Shown here piece after piece: positions 50,982-62,239 of a DNA stretch of 64,000 nt. Every line of letters begins with the position of its first letter. Within the stretch, counting starts at the first letter, position 1. A program made the position numbers and the translations under genes. Source of the stretch: Gammaproteobacteria bacterium (GTDB lineage Bacteria > Pseudomonadota > Gammaproteobacteria > S012-40); contig WFPC01000018.1 in NCBI GenBank assembly GCA_015487785.1, positions 1-64,000 on the forward strand, read 5' to 3'. The notes beneath the pieces are model-generated. The model searched no databases, had not been told where the DNA came from, and saw only the letters and a list, made by a program, of their open reading frames with translations.

Positions 50982-52439
50982 ATGTCCAAGCGTTCGAGCC
51001 GAATGTGCTTTCTCTTGTTGCTGTGCGGGTGGTGTTTTGTCCCCGTGCTCCAGGCCGCCGATCTGGCCTGGGCCAGCAAGGCCGTGGTCAAATTGTTCGT
51101 GACCCAGCAGAGCTGGGATGTCGGCCAGCCATGGTCCAAGGCACGCTCCCGCCAGGGTACCTGCAGCGGTTTCGTCATCGAGCAGGGTATTTTGACCAAT
51201 GCCCATTGTGTCACCGATGCCACCTATATCGAGGTGGAGGTGCCGGGGCTGATGGACAGGCTGGAGGCGCGCGCGGTGGCCATCAACCATCAGATAGACC
51301 TGGCCTTGCTGCAGCCTTTGCAGGCAGAGGGGCTGGCTGGTATCGATCCGGTGGGTTTCGGTGAATTGCCGGCCCTGCGCGAAAAGGTGGTAACGGTGGG
51401 TTATCCCCGAGGAGGTCGGCAGATTTCCTATACCGAGGGAGTGGTCTCGCGCATCGACGTCATGCAGTACACCCACAGTAACATCCCCGCGCCCCTGGTG
51501 CAGACAGATGCCTCCATCAACCCTGGCAATTCCGGTGGACCGGTATTCTCCGACCGCACCGGAGCCTGTCTCGGCGTGGCTACACAAAAGGCCAGCAATG
51601 GCGAGGGTTTGGGTTATTTCATCCCCACCCCCATCATTCGCCAGTTTCTGCGCGATCTGGCTGATGGCCGGGTCGACGGCATACCGGCCCTGGGTGCTTT
51701 TTTCCAGACCCTGGAGAACCCTGCGGCGCGAGCACAACTGGGGCTCGAGCCTGGACACAGCGGTATTCGGGTGCGTGATATCGTCAAGGGGGGCAGTGCT
51801 GATGGTGTGCTGCAGGTGGACGATGTGTTGCTGGAACTCGATGGCCACAGGATCCTCAACGACGGCCGGGTGGTATTCCAGCGTACCGGGCGCATCTGGC
51901 TGGGCTATCATGTGGCACGGCACCAGGTGGGTGAGCGTGTGCGGGTAAAGATTTCCCGCGCCGGGCGTGAGCAAGAGCTGGAGATCGTGTTGCGCCCCTA
52001 CCGGCTCACCTTGATTCCGCGCCTGCCGCGCTACGGTCGGCAAATGCCCTATTATGTGCGCGGCGGTCTGCTATTCGTGGCGGTGGAGCAGCGTTATCTG
52101 TGGAACTGGGGACGTAACTGGCGGATCAAGATTCCGGTATCCCTGGAACGTTATTTGGGAACCATCTACGGTTACGACGATCTGGAGGAGCTGGTGATCA
52201 TCAGCGAGGTGTTCGACGCCTCGGTCAACAAGGGTTATAGCGGTGATATCGAAAACATCCGTGTGTTACGGGTCAACGGGATGAAGATCGCCCGCCTGGA
52301 CGACGTGGCCGCGGCGATGGAAAGCAACCGCGATCCCTACCATGTGATTGAGCTGGAGGGTGATGTGCGCATCGTGCTCGATCGTGAACAGGTGGCGCAG
52401 CAGGAGCAGCAGATTCGCGTCCGTTATGGGATCAAGTGA
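50982..52439 (+). CDS. Secreted trypsin-like (DegP-type) serine protease with C-terminal PDZ-like regions
   Basis: A signal peptide ([19 protein letters not shown]) leads to a chymotrypsin-fold domain: His75 in LTNAHCV, Asp106 in NHQIDLALL, Ser184 in NPGNSGGPV complete the triad. Residues about 240-330 look like a PDZ domain ([37 protein letters not shown]). The last 130 residues ([22 protein letters not shown] ... [22 protein letters not shown]) look like a second PDZ-like domain as in plant-type Deg9/DegP-related proteases. ATG 50982 follows GGGGG; the track start is 24 bases upstream. It is 7 bases upstream of selD, so the three genes may be one operon. Confidence 0.9.
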   Translation: MSKRSSRMCFLLLLCGWCFVPVLQAADLAWASKAVVKLFVTQQSWDVGQPWSKARSRQGTCSGFVIEQGILTNAHCVTDATYIEVEVPGLMDRLEARAVAINHQIDLALLQPLQAEGLAGIDPVGFGELPALREKVVTVGYPRGGRQISYTEGVVSRIDVMQYTHSNIPAPLVQTDASINPGNSGGPVFSDRTGACLGVATQKASNGEGLGYFIPTPIIRQFLRDLADGRVDGIPALGAFFQTLENPAARAQLGLEPGHSGIRVRDIVKGGSADGVLQVDDVLLELDGHRILNDGRVVFQRTGRIWLGYHVARHQVGERVRVKISRAGREQELEIVLRPYRLTLIPRLPRYGRQMPYYVRGGLLFVAVEQRYLWNWGRNWRIKIPVSLERYLGTIYGYDDLEELVIISEVFDASVNKGYSGDIENIRVLRVNGMKIARLDDVAAAMESNRDPYHVIELEGDVRIVLDREQVAQQEQQIRVRYGIK

Positions 52440-52446
52440 GGCAAAC

Positions 52447-53496
52447 ATGACAGAGACTTCCGCCCGGGTCGCCCTGACCCGCTACAGCCATGGCGCCGGT
52501 TGTGGATGCAAGATCGCGCCGGCCCTGCTGGCGCAGATCCTGCGCAGCGATGGCGCGGCCGAGGCCTTTCCCCGCCTGTTGGTGGGCTATGGCAGCCGCG
52601 ACGATGCCGCGGTGTTCGATTTGGGTGACGGACGCTCGGTGATCAGCACCACCGATTTCTTCATGCCCATCGTCGACGACCCTTTCACCTTCGGTCGCAT
52701 TGCCGCCACCAATGCCATCAGCGATGTCTATGCCATGGGTGGCACGCCCCTGATGGCCATTTCCATTTTCGGTTGGCCCATCGACAAGCTGGCGGCCGAG
52801 GTGGCCAGCGCGGTGATCGAGGGTGGCCGTGCCGCGTGCCGCGAGGCCGGTATTCCCCTGGCCGGGGGACATTCCATCGATGCGCCCGAACCCATCTTCG
52901 GCCTGGCGGTGACCGGTGAGGTGCGCAATGAACACCTGAAGCGCAACGACCGGGCCCGTGCCGGCTGCCGGCTCTATCTCACCAAGCCCTTGGGCATAGG
53001 CATACTCACCACGGCGGAAAAGCAGCGGCGCCTGCGTCCCGAGCATCAGCGTCTGGCGGTGGAAGTGATGTGCCGGCTCAACCGTGTTGGCAGTGCCTTT
53101 GCCGGTCTGGAGGCGGTGACGGCCATGACCGATGTCACCGGTTTTGGCCTGCTGGGGCATCTGCTGGAGATCTGTGAGGGTAGTGGCCTGAGTGCGTGTA
53201 TCGACTATGCCGCGGTGCCACGGTTGGAAGGCGTGGACGAGTATCTTGCCCAGGGTTGCTCGCCGGGGGGAACCCAGCGCAACTTCGACAGCTATGGCCA
53301 CAAGCTCGCGCCCATGGACGATACCCAGCGGCGCTTGTTGTGTGATCCGCAGACCTCCGGTGGCCTTTTGGTGGCGGTGGCGCCGGAAGGCGAGGCGGCG
53401 TTTCTGCGTCTCGCCCGCGAGCAAGGGCTGGAGCTGGCGCCCATCGGCCGGCTGCAGCCGGCCCGCGACGATGGCATCGTGATCGAGGTGGTGTGA
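52447..53496 (+). CDS. selD: Selenide, water dikinase
   Basis: SelD makes selenophosphate from selenide and ATP, for selenocysteine or 2-selenouridine. The N-terminus [17 protein letters not shown] equals the E. coli pattern, with catalytic Cys19 and Lys22 (Cys form, not selenocysteine). Other motifs: [48 protein letters not shown] and [24 protein letters not shown]. The 349-aa length is normal. ATG 52447 is chosen; the track extension lacks support. Immediately upstream of mnmH, its natural partner. Confidence 0.97.
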   Translation: MTETSARVALTRYSHGAGCGCKIAPALLAQILRSDGAAEAFPRLLVGYGSRDDAAVFDLGDGRSVISTTDFFMPIVDDPFTFGRIAATNAISDVYAMGGTPLMAISIFGWPIDKLAAEVASAVIEGGRAACREAGIPLAGGHSIDAPEPIFGLAVTGEVRNEHLKRNDRARAGCRLYLTKPLGIGILTTAEKQRRLRPEHQRLAVEVMCRLNRVGSAFAGLEAVTAMTDVTGFGLLGHLLEICEGSGLSACIDYAAVPRLEGVDEYLAQGCSPGGTQRNFDSYGHKLAPMDDTQRRLLCDPQTSGGLLVAVAPEGEAAFLRLAREQGLELAPIGRLQPARDDGIVIEVV

Positions 53497-53499
53497 GGC

Positions 53500-54603
53500 G
53501 TGAGCCTGCCCCTGCGCGACGATTATCGCGAACTGTTTCTAAGTGGCGTGCCCCTGCTGGATGTGCGCGCGCCGGTGGAGTTCGCTCAGGGCGCCTTCCC
53601 CGGTGCGGTCAACCTGCCCCTGCTGGACGACGAGCAGCGCCGTCAGGTGGGTATTCGCTACAAGGAACGGGGCCAGCGCAGCGCCATCGAACTGGGTCAT
53701 GAATTGGTTTCGGGATCGGTGAAGGAACAACGCCTAGCCCGTTGGGCAGCGTTTGTGAGCGCTCACCCCGAGGGTGCCCTGTATTGTTTTCGTGGTGGCT
53801 TGCGCTCGCGCATCAGCCAAGAATGGATCCGCCATCACACGGGCGTGAGCTATCCCCGCATCAAGGGTGGCTACAAGGCCATGCGGCGCTTTCTGCTGGT
53901 CGAGCTGGAACGCGTCATGAGCGAGATACGACCCGTGGTGTTGAGCGGGCGTACCGGCACCGGCAAGACCTTGTTGCTCCGGCACTTGCGTCAGCAGGTG
54001 GACCTGGAAGGCCTGTTTCGGCATCGTGGTTCGGCCTTTGGTCGCCGGGTGCAGGCCCAGCCCAGCCAGATCGACATCGAGAACAGCCTGGCCATCGTGT
54101 TGTTGCGGCATCAGGCCGCCGGCCGGCGCAAGCTGGTGTTCGAGGACGAATCCGGCAATATCGGCTCGCGCCGGGTGCCCGATGCGGTGCTGCGGGCGCT
54201 GGCTGCGGCGCCGGTGGTGGTGTTGCGACGCGATTTTCAGGCGCGGGTGAGCGTGGTGTTCGAGGAATACGTCGACCAGGCTCTGGCGGAGTATCAGCGG
54301 GCGTTGGGGCCCGAGCGTGGTTTCCAGGTCTGGTCGGACAGACTGCTCGATGCCCTGGAGCGTATCCAGCGCCGCCTGGGTGGCGTGCGCTATCGCCAGA
54401 TCCTGGGGGCCATGACCCTGGCGCTGGAGGAACATCGCCAGCATGGGGAACGGACGGGCCACCGCCACTGGATCGCGGCCTTGCTGCGGGAGTACTACGA
54501 CCCCATGTACGACTATCAGCTGAGCAAGAAGGCCGAGCGGGTGGTGTTCGAGGGTGAGCCGGAGGCGGTGCTGGCCTTTTTGCGCAGCCAGGGCCTGGGT
54601 TGA
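53500..54603 (+). CDS. mnmH: tRNA 2-selenouridine synthase
   Basis: MnmH (SelU/YbbB) converts 2-thiouridine at the wobble base of Lys, Glu and Gln tRNAs to 2-selenouridine using selenophosphate. An N-terminal rhodanese domain carries the catalytic Cys96 in GALYCFRGGLRSRI; a P-loop domain follows with Walker A SGRTGTGKT (149-157) and VFEDESGNIGSRRVP. GTG start, 3 bases after selD. No selA or selB is in the window, so use of selenium for proteins cannot be judged here. Confidence 0.96.
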   Translation: MSLPLRDDYRELFLSGVPLLDVRAPVEFAQGAFPGAVNLPLLDDEQRRQVGIRYKERGQRSAIELGHELVSGSVKEQRLARWAAFVSAHPEGALYCFRGGLRSRISQEWIRHHTGVSYPRIKGGYKAMRRFLLVELERVMSEIRPVVLSGRTGTGKTLLLRHLRQQVDLEGLFRHRGSAFGRRVQAQPSQIDIENSLAIVLLRHQAAGRRKLVFEDESGNIGSRRVPDAVLRALAAAPVVVLRRDFQARVSVVFEEYVDQALAEYQRALGPERGFQVWSDRLLDALERIQRRLGGVRYRQILGAMTLALEEHRQHGERTGHRHWIAALLREYYDPMYDYQLSKKAERVVFEGEPEAVLAFLRSQGLG

Positions 54604-54666
54604 CGATTTCACCAATGTAGCGAACCGTCGCGCCTGGTGTTAGGTACGTCTGGCGCAATGGTCGGA

Positions 54667-56050
<1,384 letters not shown>

Positions 56051-56064
<14 letters not shown>

Positions 56065-57163
56065 GCTGCGGGTTTCCTCCTTCGTAATGGTCGCGCAATG
56101 GCAGCAGCAGGGTGAACTGGGTGCGGCCGGGCTCGCTCTTGCATTCCACCAGGCCGCCGTGCTGGCCCACCAGGGTCTGGGCAATGGACAGGCCCAGGCC
56201 GGTGCCCTCGGCCCGGCCGGTGACCATGGGATAGAACACCTGGGCCTGCATCTCCTTGGGAATGCCGGGGCCGTTGTCGATGATGTCGATGCGTAGTACC
56301 AGCCGGTGGCGGGTCTGGCCGATGGTGAACTGGCGCTGGGCGCGGGTCTTGAGCACGATGGTACCGTCGTCCTGCAGGGCCTGCCTGGCGTTCTGCACGA
56401 TGTTGAGCACGGCCTGGATGAGCTGGTCCTTGACGCCCAGCAACTCGGGAATGCTGGGGTCGTAGTCGCGCTGGATGCGCAGGCTGGGGGGACTGTCGGC
56501 CAGCACCAGCCGGCGCACGTGTTCCAGTACCTCGTGGATGTTGAGCTTTTGTTGTTCGCTGCGCCGGCTGGGGCCCAGCATGTGGTCCACCAGTTTCTGC
56601 AGGCGGTCGGCCTCGCCGATGATGATGCCGGTATATTCCTTGAGTTCCTCGTTGGGCAGTTCACGCTCCAGCAATTGTGCCGCACCGCGCAGTCCCCCGA
56701 GGGGATTTTTCACCTCGTGCGCCAGGCCGCGCACCAATACCTTCATGGCATGTTGCTGGGCCAGCAGGCTTTCCTCGCGGGCGATGCGCAGCATGCGGTC
56801 GAGTTGTTGCAGTTCCACCAGCAGGGCGTAATCCTCGTTGACATGGGCCAGTGGCGTGAGGGTGCAGTCCACGGTGATCTGCTTGCCCGTCGTGGGCAGG
56901 GGCAGTTCCATTTCCCGCTTGGTGAATTGCTGAGGCTGGGTGAGGCCGCGTTCCAGCGCCTGATGCAGAACCTCGGCACGGGGCAGCAGGTCGGGCAGGC
57001 GTTGACCACCGATACGCTTGGCGCTGACGCCCAGCAGGGTTTCCGCCGCATTGTTGAGATAGCGCACGCGTAGCTCCCGGTCCAGCAACACCACGGCGGT
57101 GGCCAGGTTGTCCAGGATGCTTTGGCAACTGTCGATGCCTTGGTAGTCGGTGGTTGGTTTCAT
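56051..57163 (-). CDS. ntrB: Nitrogen regulation sensor kinase
   Basis: NtrB phosphorylates or dephosphorylates NtrC in response to PII. The soluble 370-aa protein has a PAS domain (ILDNLATAVVLLDRELRVRYLNNAAETLLGVSAKRIGG), the phospho-His in VRGLAHEVKNPLGGLRGAAQLLERELP, and HATPase (IVQNARQALQ, IDNGPGIPKEMQAQVFYPMVTGRAEGTGLGLSIAQTLVGQHGG). The lack of membrane helices fits. An NtrC-type palindrome lies 156 bp upstream. Confidence 0.95.
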
Positions 57164-57318
57164 GCGAGGGGATCAGCAAGATTCAATCCAGCCCGGCAGG
57201 CTCGTTTCCGGCCTCAAGGGCCGCCTAAAAAAATCTTTTGAAAACAGCTGATTACATGTGGTCTGCGGGAGCGAAAGGTGATTGTTGCCGATCTCGGCCG
57301 TTGTCTTGGCGGGTATTA

Positions 57319-57335
57319 TGCACCTTTTTGGTGCA
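57319..57335. promoter_or_regulatory. NtrC binding site between glnA and ntrB
   Basis: TGCACC-TTTTT-GGTGCA is a perfect NtrC consensus palindrome (17 bp) 156 bases upstream of ntrB. It likely adjusts ntrBC expression, as the enteric glnL promoter does. Confidence 0.85.
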
Positions 57336-57354
57336 GGAGGGAAATTGCTGGCTG

Positions 57355-57387
57355 GAAAAGACGACGCCCCGGTGGCCGGGGCGTCGT
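57355..57387 (-). terminator. Intrinsic terminator after glnA
   Basis: On the minus strand ACGACGCCCCGG-CCA-CCGGGGCGTCGT has a 12-bp stem followed by CTTTTCC. It lies 23 bases beyond the glnA stop and should part-separate glnA from ntrBC. Confidence 0.85.
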
Positions 57388-57409
57388 GTTGCGTGGGACC
57401 GAGGAAGGG

Positions 57410-58810
57410 TCAGACGCTGTAGTACATGTCGAACTCCACCGGATGGGTGGTCATGCGCAGGCGCGTGACTTCTTCCATCTTGAGGTCGATATAGGCGTCG
57501 ATCATGTCGTCGGTGAACACGCCACCTGCGGTGAGGAAGGCGCGGTCGGCATCCAGGGCTTCCAGTGCCTGGTCGAAGGAATGGCACACGGTGGGGATGT
57601 CCTTGGCTTCCTCCGGCGGCAGGTCGTAGAGATCCTTGTCCATGGCGTCACCCGGATGGATCTTGTTCTGGATGCCGTCGAGACCGGCCATGAGCATGGC
57701 CGAGAAGGCCAGGTAGGGGTTGGCGGTGGGATCCGGGAAGCGCACCTCGATCCGGCGGGCCTTCGGGCTGGTGAAGGGGATACGGATGGAGGCCGAGCGG
57801 TTGCGGGCGGAATAGGCCAGCATGACCGGGGCTTCGAAGCCGGGCACCAGACGCTTGTAGCTGTTGGTGGAGGCATTGGTGAAGGCGTTGATGGCGCGGG
57901 CATGCTTGATGATGCCGCCGATGTAGTACAGCGCAGTCTCGGACAGGCCGCCGTAGCCGTCGCCGGTGAACAGATTGTTGCCACCCTTGGCGATGGATTG
58001 GTGTACGTGCATGCCGGAGCCGTTGTCACCCACCAGCGGCTTGGGCATGAAGGTGGCGCTCTTGCCATAGAGGTTGGCCACGTTGTGCACGCAGTACTTC
58101 AGGATCTGGACCTCGTCGGCCTTTCTGACCAGGGTGTTGAACTGGGTGCCGATCTCGCACTGGCCGGCGGTGGCCACTTCGTGGTGATGCACCTCGACCT
58201 TGAGGCCCATTTCTTCCATGGCCATGCACATGGCGCCGCGCATGTCGTGCAGGGAGTCTACCGGGGGCACGGGGAAATAACCGCCCTTGACGCTGGGGCG
58301 GTGGCCCATGTTGCCGTCGGGGAAGACCTTCTCGGAATTCCACTCGGCTTCCTGGGAATCCACCAGGTAGAAGGCACCGCTCATGTTGGCGCCCCAGCGC
58401 ACGTCGTCGAGCACGAAGAATTCGGGTTCGGGGCCGAAGAAGGCGGCATCGCCCAGGCCGGTGGACTTCAGGTAGGCCTCGGCGCGCTTGGCCACGGAGC
58501 GGGGATCGCGCTCATAGCCTTCCATGGTGCTGGGCTCGACGATGTCGCAGCGCAGGATGAGGGTGGTTTCCTCGGCGAAGGGGTCCAGCACCGGGGTATC
58601 GTCGTCGGGCATCAGGATCATGTCGGATTCGTTGATGCCTTTCCAGCCGGCGATGGAGGAGCCATCGAACATCTTGCCTTCGTTCATGACATCCTCGTCG
58701 ACCACGCTGGCCGGGACGGTGACATGTTGTTCCTTGCCGCGGGTGTCGGTAAAGCGAAAATCGACAAATTTAACCTCATGCTCTTTGAGCATCTCTAATG
58801 TTTTGGACAT
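57410..58810 (-). CDS. glnA: Glutamine synthetase, type I
   Basis: GlnA makes glutamine from glutamate and ammonia. Family segments are clear: [39 protein letters not shown], the catalytic [13 protein letters not shown] and [51 protein letters not shown], and NRSASIRIP. The adenylylation site Tyr lies in [14 protein letters not shown], and the end [11 protein letters not shown] is intact. The 466-aa length is normal. ATG follows GGAGGAGAC. A sigma54 promoter and NtrC sites lie upstream. Confidence 0.98.
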   Translation of the reverse strand: MSKTLEMLKEHEVKFVDFRFTDTRGKEQHVTVPASVVDEDVMNEGKMFDGSSIAGWKGINESDMILMPDDDTPVLDPFAEETTLILRCDIVEPSTMEGYERDPRSVAKRAEAYLKSTGLGDAAFFGPEPEFFVLDDVRWGANMSGAFYLVDSQEAEWNSEKVFPDGNMGHRPSVKGGYFPVPPVDSLHDMRGAMCMAMEEMGLKVEVHHHEVATAGQCEIGTQFNTLVRKADEVQILKYCVHNVANLYGKSATFMPKPLVGDNGSGMHVHQSIAKGGNNLFTGDGYGGLSETALYYIGGIIKHARAINAFTNASTNSYKRLVPGFEAPVMLAYSARNRSASIRIPFTSPKARRIEVRFPDPTANPYLAFSAMLMAGLDGIQNKIHPGDAMDKDLYDLPPEEAKDIPTVCHSFDQALEALDADRAFLTAGGVFTDDMIDAYIDLKMEEVTRLRMTTHPVEFDMYYSV

Positions 58811-58889
58811 TGAGTCTCCTCCATCGTGGGGTTTGTGTTGATGCCCGCCGCTGAAACGGGCACATATCGTTATTTAGGTTGTTGTCTCA

Positions 58890-58904
58890 GCATGTTCTGT
58901 GCCA
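58890..58904 (-). promoter_or_regulatory. Sigma54 promoter of glnA
   Basis: Minus strand TGGCACAGAACATGC matches TGGCAC-N5-TTGC with one mismatch and is nearly the glnAp2 element. It predicts a start near 58878, leaving a leader of about 67 bases. Confidence 0.88.
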
Positions 58905-58966
58905 CACGTCAAAGCCGTTGTGATTCATGGGTTTGGCTCTCGGAGCAGGTGGTGCCTCGCTCGTTA

Positions 58967-59003
58967 TGCACCAATCTGGCGCAATATGCACTATTTTGGC
59001 TCA
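58967..59003. promoter_or_regulatory. NtrC enhancer sites of glnA
   Basis: TGCACC-AATCT-GGCGCA (one mismatch) is followed 20 bp away by TGCACTATTTTGGCTC, a weaker site with one good arm. They lie about 90-125 bp upstream of the predicted glnA start and overlap the end of the next gene by 3 bases. Confidence 0.72.
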
Positions 59004-60146
59004 CTCGAAGCTCAGGGCGATACGGCCGATGTCTGCTTCCTGCTCGATAATGTGTGCGAGCACGTTTTCGATTTGTTGTTTTTGTGGCAGCCAGGCCAGT
59101 GGCAGGGTGATCTCCATTTCGATCTTGCCAGCCAGGTAATGAAGGGTAATACGTTTGATGTGTTCATGGAAGGCTTGATCGCGCCAATAGGGCTGTAGCC
59201 GTTCGAGCAGGCGCGCGCGCAGGGGCAGGTGACTGCTGGGGGTGGTGGTTTCGTCGTCTTCCTGGTCGATGTGCACCACCACGTCGGTGACGCCGTCGAG
59301 GCCGAGCAGCTTGTGGCGCACGGCTTCGCCGATCTGATGACCCTCGGAGACGCTGATGCGGGGGTCCTGCACCAGGATGTGCACGTCCACCAGGGCATGG
59401 CCGCCCATGCTGCGGGTGCGCAGGGAATGGGCGGCCTGTACCCCGTCCACCGACAGGATGGCGGCGCGGATGCGGGCCACCTGGGTTTCGTCCAGGGCGG
59501 TGTCCACCAGTTCCCGCAGGCTGCTCCAGGTGATGTCCCAGCCCACCTTGGCGATCATCAGGCTGACGCCGATGGCGGCCAGGGCGTCGAACATGGGCGC
59601 GCCCAGCATGGCGCCGGCAATGCCCACCAGGGCGATGATCGAGGAGATGGCATCGGTGCGGTGATGCCAGGCATTGGCGATCAGCAGGTTGGCGTTGAGC
59701 CGGCGGCCGCTGCGCAGGGTGTAGTGATACAGCCATTCCTTGATGCCGATGGAGAACAGGGCGGCCGCCAGGGCCCACGCGGTGGGCTCGGTGAGTCGTT
59801 CAGGCTCCAGGATGCGCACCACCGCATCATGACCGATGACGGTGGCCACGGCGATCAGGAAAATACCCAGGCCCACGGTGACCAGGGTCTCGATGCGGCC
59901 ATGGCCATAGGGATGGTCTTCGTCGGCGGCACGCGAGCCATGTTTGGCGGCGAACAACACCACCGCGTCGCTTACCAGGTCGGCCAGGGAGTGTACGCCG
60001 TCGGCCACCAGGGCCTCGGAGTGGCCGATCACCCCCAGTACGATCTTGCCCAGCGCCAGCAGCAGGTTGATCAGTGCCCCCACCACGGTGACCCGGCGCA
60101 TCTCACGATAACGCCGGTCGGCGCTGGCGTGGGGGGATTCAGTCAC
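59001..60146 (-). CDS. Cation diffusion facilitator (FieF/MMT1-like) metal transporter
   Basis: Six helices and a long cytoplasmic domain fit the CDF family: ALVADGVHSLADLVSDAVVLFAA (HxxxD metal site), KHGSRAADEDHPYGHGRIETL, and NAWHHRTDAISSIIALVGI (second site), then DGVQAAHSLRTRSMGGHALVDVHILV. The pattern is that of Zn2+/Fe2+ efflux proteins. The C-terminal extension (about 70 residues, HLPLRARLLERLQPYWRDQAFHEHIKRITLHYLAGKIEMEITL) is longer than in FieF. GTG 60146 is the chosen start; the track's earlier start reads through tusA. It overlaps tusA by 8 bases. Confidence 0.88.
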   Translation of the reverse strand: MTESPHASADRRYREMRRVTVVGALINLLLALGKIVLGVIGHSEALVADGVHSLADLVSDAVVLFAAKHGSRAADEDHPYGHGRIETLVTVGLGIFLIAVATVIGHDAVVRILEPERLTEPTAWALAAALFSIGIKEWLYHYTLRSGRRLNANLLIANAWHHRTDAISSIIALVGIAGAMLGAPMFDALAAIGVSLMIAKVGWDITWSSLRELVDTALDETQVARIRAAILSVDGVQAAHSLRTRSMGGHALVDVHILVQDPRISVSEGHQIGEAVRHKLLGLDGVTDVVVHIDQEDDETTTPSSHLPLRARLLERLQPYWRDQAFHEHIKRITLHYLAGKIEMEITLPLAWLPQKQQIENVLAHIIEQEADIGRIALSFE

Positions 60147-60369
60147 CACCCACCTCGATGCGCAGCACGATCTCGCCGTCGCGCTCGTGACAGCTGAGCA
60201 GGCTATGGCCGTTGATCCGGCACCAGGCGGGGATGTCGTTGCTGGCACCCGGATCGGTGCAGATCACTTCCAGGATGTCCCCCGGCGCCAGATCCTTGAT
60301 CCGGTCCTGGGTGCGGATGACGGGCATGGGGCAGAGCAGGCGGCGGGCATCCAGCCGGTGTTCGCTCAT
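60139..60369 (-). CDS. tusA: TusA-family sulfur carrier protein
   Basis: A 76-aa TusA: SEHRLDARRLLCPMPVIRTQDRIKDLAPGDILEVICTDPGASNDIPAWCRINGHSLLSCHERDGEIVLRIEV. Cys13 in LCPMPV is the persulfide-carrying residue. TusA moves sulfur in tRNA thiolation and in oxidative sulfur metabolism of sulfur bacteria. Two further Cys are not conserved in the family. ATG 60369; the start overlaps the stop of the PP-loop gene by 4 bases, so it and the ATPase are coupled. Confidence 0.93.
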   Translation of the reverse strand: MSEHRLDARRLLCPMPVIRTQDRIKDLAPGDILEVICTDPGASNDIPAWCRINGHSLLSCHERDGEIVLRIEVGGD

Positions 60370-61406
60370 ATGTGCCACTCCGGGGCGATGTCCTGTGGTG
60401 GCAGAGGTGCGACTTCCAGCTCGCGTGAGACGCCGTTGCGATCGGTCACCGCCACTCGTACCCGCGCCTGGTCGCGGCCCTGGCTGAAGCGGGCGGTGAT
60501 GCGTGCGGCCAGTTCCAGCTCTTGCTCGTCGGGCCGGCCATCGATGAGGACCAGCGGTCCGGGGCAACTGGTAGTGTGCATGTGCATGAATTGTCTGCGA
60601 TAACCTTCCATGAATTTGTTTTCTCCCTGTTCCCGGCCGATGATCATCTTGAAGCCCGGGCGCGGCCGCAGGTGGCGGCCCACCTTGAGCAGCATGATGT
60701 CGTCGAGTTCGTAGTCGCGCCGGTCACGGGCCTGCCACAGATCCACCAGGCGGTCGGAATAGCTCTTGTCGGTGAGAAAACAGCAGCCACCGGCGGGCTG
60801 AGCGTAGTCCTTCAGGCCGAAGCGGGCGGCCAGGCGCATCTGCGGCTTGCGGCTGCGACCGCTGAAATCGTGCAGGCGTTCACGGTCTACCCAACCTTCG
60901 CGCTCGGGTAGTGTGGGCGGCAGCAGCTTGGCGCACAAGGGGCGCAGCAGGCGGTCGTTGGCGCCGGATTCACGGGCGATCACCGGCAGGGTGTCGCGCC
61001 GCTGGGACATGGGACGCTGGCCGATCACTTCACCGGTGATGATGAAGTCGAAGCCGTTTTCTTCCATCCATTCCAGGGCCTTGCGCACCATGAAGCCCTT
61101 GCAGTCCAGACAAGGGTTCATGTTGGCGCCATAGCCGTGACGGGGATTGAGCAGAACCGATTTGTATTCCTCCACCACGTCGATGATGTGGAGTTTGATT
61201 CCGAGCTGCTCGGCCACCCACAGGGCATTGTTGCGCTTGGGTTTTTTCTGGTCACGCTTGCGAATGGCATGGGTGTGGCCCTCGACGCAGAAGCCGGTGA
61301 AGAAGTTGATCCCCTCCACGTGGATACCCTGCTCGAGAATGGTCTTGGTGGCCAGCATGGAATCCAGGCCGCCGGAAATCAGCGAAACCGCTTTGCGTTT
61401 GCTCAT
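60366..61406 (-). CDS. PP-loop ATPase, ThiI/MnmA-like tRNA-thiolation type
   Basis: The PP-loop SGGLDSMLATKTI (11-23) marks an ATP-pyrophosphatase that activates a substrate by adenylation. GKFMVRK-type PCLDCKGFMVRKALEWMEENGFDFIITGEVIGQRPMSQRRDTL carries a CxxC pair (about 99-102) expected in thiouridylases. The C-terminal 100 residues (GRHLRPRPGFKMIIGREQGENKF ... SCPGPLVLIDG) are a distinct beta-rich domain. It is annotated in relatives as a tRNA-thiouridine-like or adenine-nucleotide alpha-hydrolase. Coupling to tusA suggests that TusA supplies its sulfur. Which base it modifies is not known. Confidence 0.83.
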   Translation of the reverse strand: MSKRKAVSLISGGLDSMLATKTILEQGIHVEGINFFTGFCVEGHTHAIRKRDQKKPKRNNALWVAEQLGIKLHIIDVVEEYKSVLLNPRHGYGANMNPCLDCKGFMVRKALEWMEENGFDFIITGEVIGQRPMSQRRDTLPVIARESGANDRLLRPLCAKLLPPTLPEREGWVDRERLHDFSGRSRKPQMRLAARFGLKDYAQPAGGCCFLTDKSYSDRLVDLWQARDRRDYELDDIMLLKVGRHLRPRPGFKMIIGREQGENKFMEGYRRQFMHMHTTSCPGPLVLIDGRPDEQELELAARITARFSQGRDQARVRVAVTDRNGVSRELEVAPLPPQDIAPEWHI

Positions 61407-61482
61407 GAAGTCGTCGGGATGATAAATCGTCGTGTGCCGGCGGCTATTCTACCAGCAAAGCGGCATCTGGCCACGGCGGTTT

Positions 61483-62055
61483 TCAGTGGCCGCGTCGAGG
61501 CGGACCCTGCTGGGGCGTGGCGCCGGTGACCGCCTGCAGGCTGCGCCGGGCCAGGCGGCTGCCGGTGTCTTGCCACAACTCCATGGCCTCCAGCGGTTCC
61601 AGCCAGGGCGAGGCGCGGTCGAGACGGCGAATGGCATGCAATACATCCATCAGGTCCACAAAACCCTCGGCCAGGCCCTGGTAGAGACTGCCCATGCCGT
61701 TGAGAGCCGATTCGGACAATTGATTATAGGCGCTGCGCCCCAGTTGCACGAAATAGCTGGTTTTCACCCGGCGGCGCTCGGCGCGCCTGGGAAACAGTCC
61801 CGACAACAACAGGCACTGGTCGCCCACGTCGCGCAGGCGTTCACTGCGCATCTGGCCGCTGAGGGTTTGGCTGGTGAGATAGTCCAGTGCCACAGGTTGC
61901 CCGCCCAGGCTGGCGTGCTTGAGGAAACGGATCAGCAGGAAGACCAGGTAGCTCTCCTGCTCCTCGTTGAGGCGGCACTGGCTGCGTTCCTCGGCTTCGC
62001 TCACCAGGGCCTGCCACAGTGCGGTAGCGGTGGGTCGCAACATGAAATCTCGCAT
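61483..62055 (-). CDS. Conserved-looking helical protein of unknown function, 190 aa
   Basis: A mostly helical cytoplasmic protein with no signal peptide: residues 1-60 (LWQALVSEAEERSQCRLNEEQESYLVFLLIRFL) and 95-165 (RRRVKTSYFVQLGRSAYNQLSESALNGMGSLYQGLAEGFVDLMDVLHAIRRLD) look well ordered. I recognise the pattern as a family of gammaproteobacterial hypothetical proteins but cannot name a function. ATG follows GAGGAG. It diverges from glyQ with a 184-bp gap. Confidence 0.7.
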   Translation of the reverse strand: MRDFMLRPTATALWQALVSEAEERSQCRLNEEQESYLVFLLIRFLKHASLGGQPVALDYLTSQTLSGQMRSERLRDVGDQCLLLSGLFPRRAERRRVKTSYFVQLGRSAYNQLSESALNGMGSLYQGLAEGFVDLMDVLHAIRRLDRASPWLEPLEAMELWQDTGSRLARRSLQAVTGATPQQGPPRRGH

Positions 62056-62239
62056 GTCGACTCCTCGTGTTTCAGGCCTGTATCATTCCATCGACGGGCC
62101 GGCTGCAGGGCTTTAGCCGGCCAGCCGCTGTGTCTTTTCCAACATTGTTCCAGGCATGTCTTAACCGGCTGTGAAGAAAGCCATACAACCGGTATACTTA
62201 CGCGTCCTTGTCCGTAACCAGCAGAGTACGATGCCGGCC

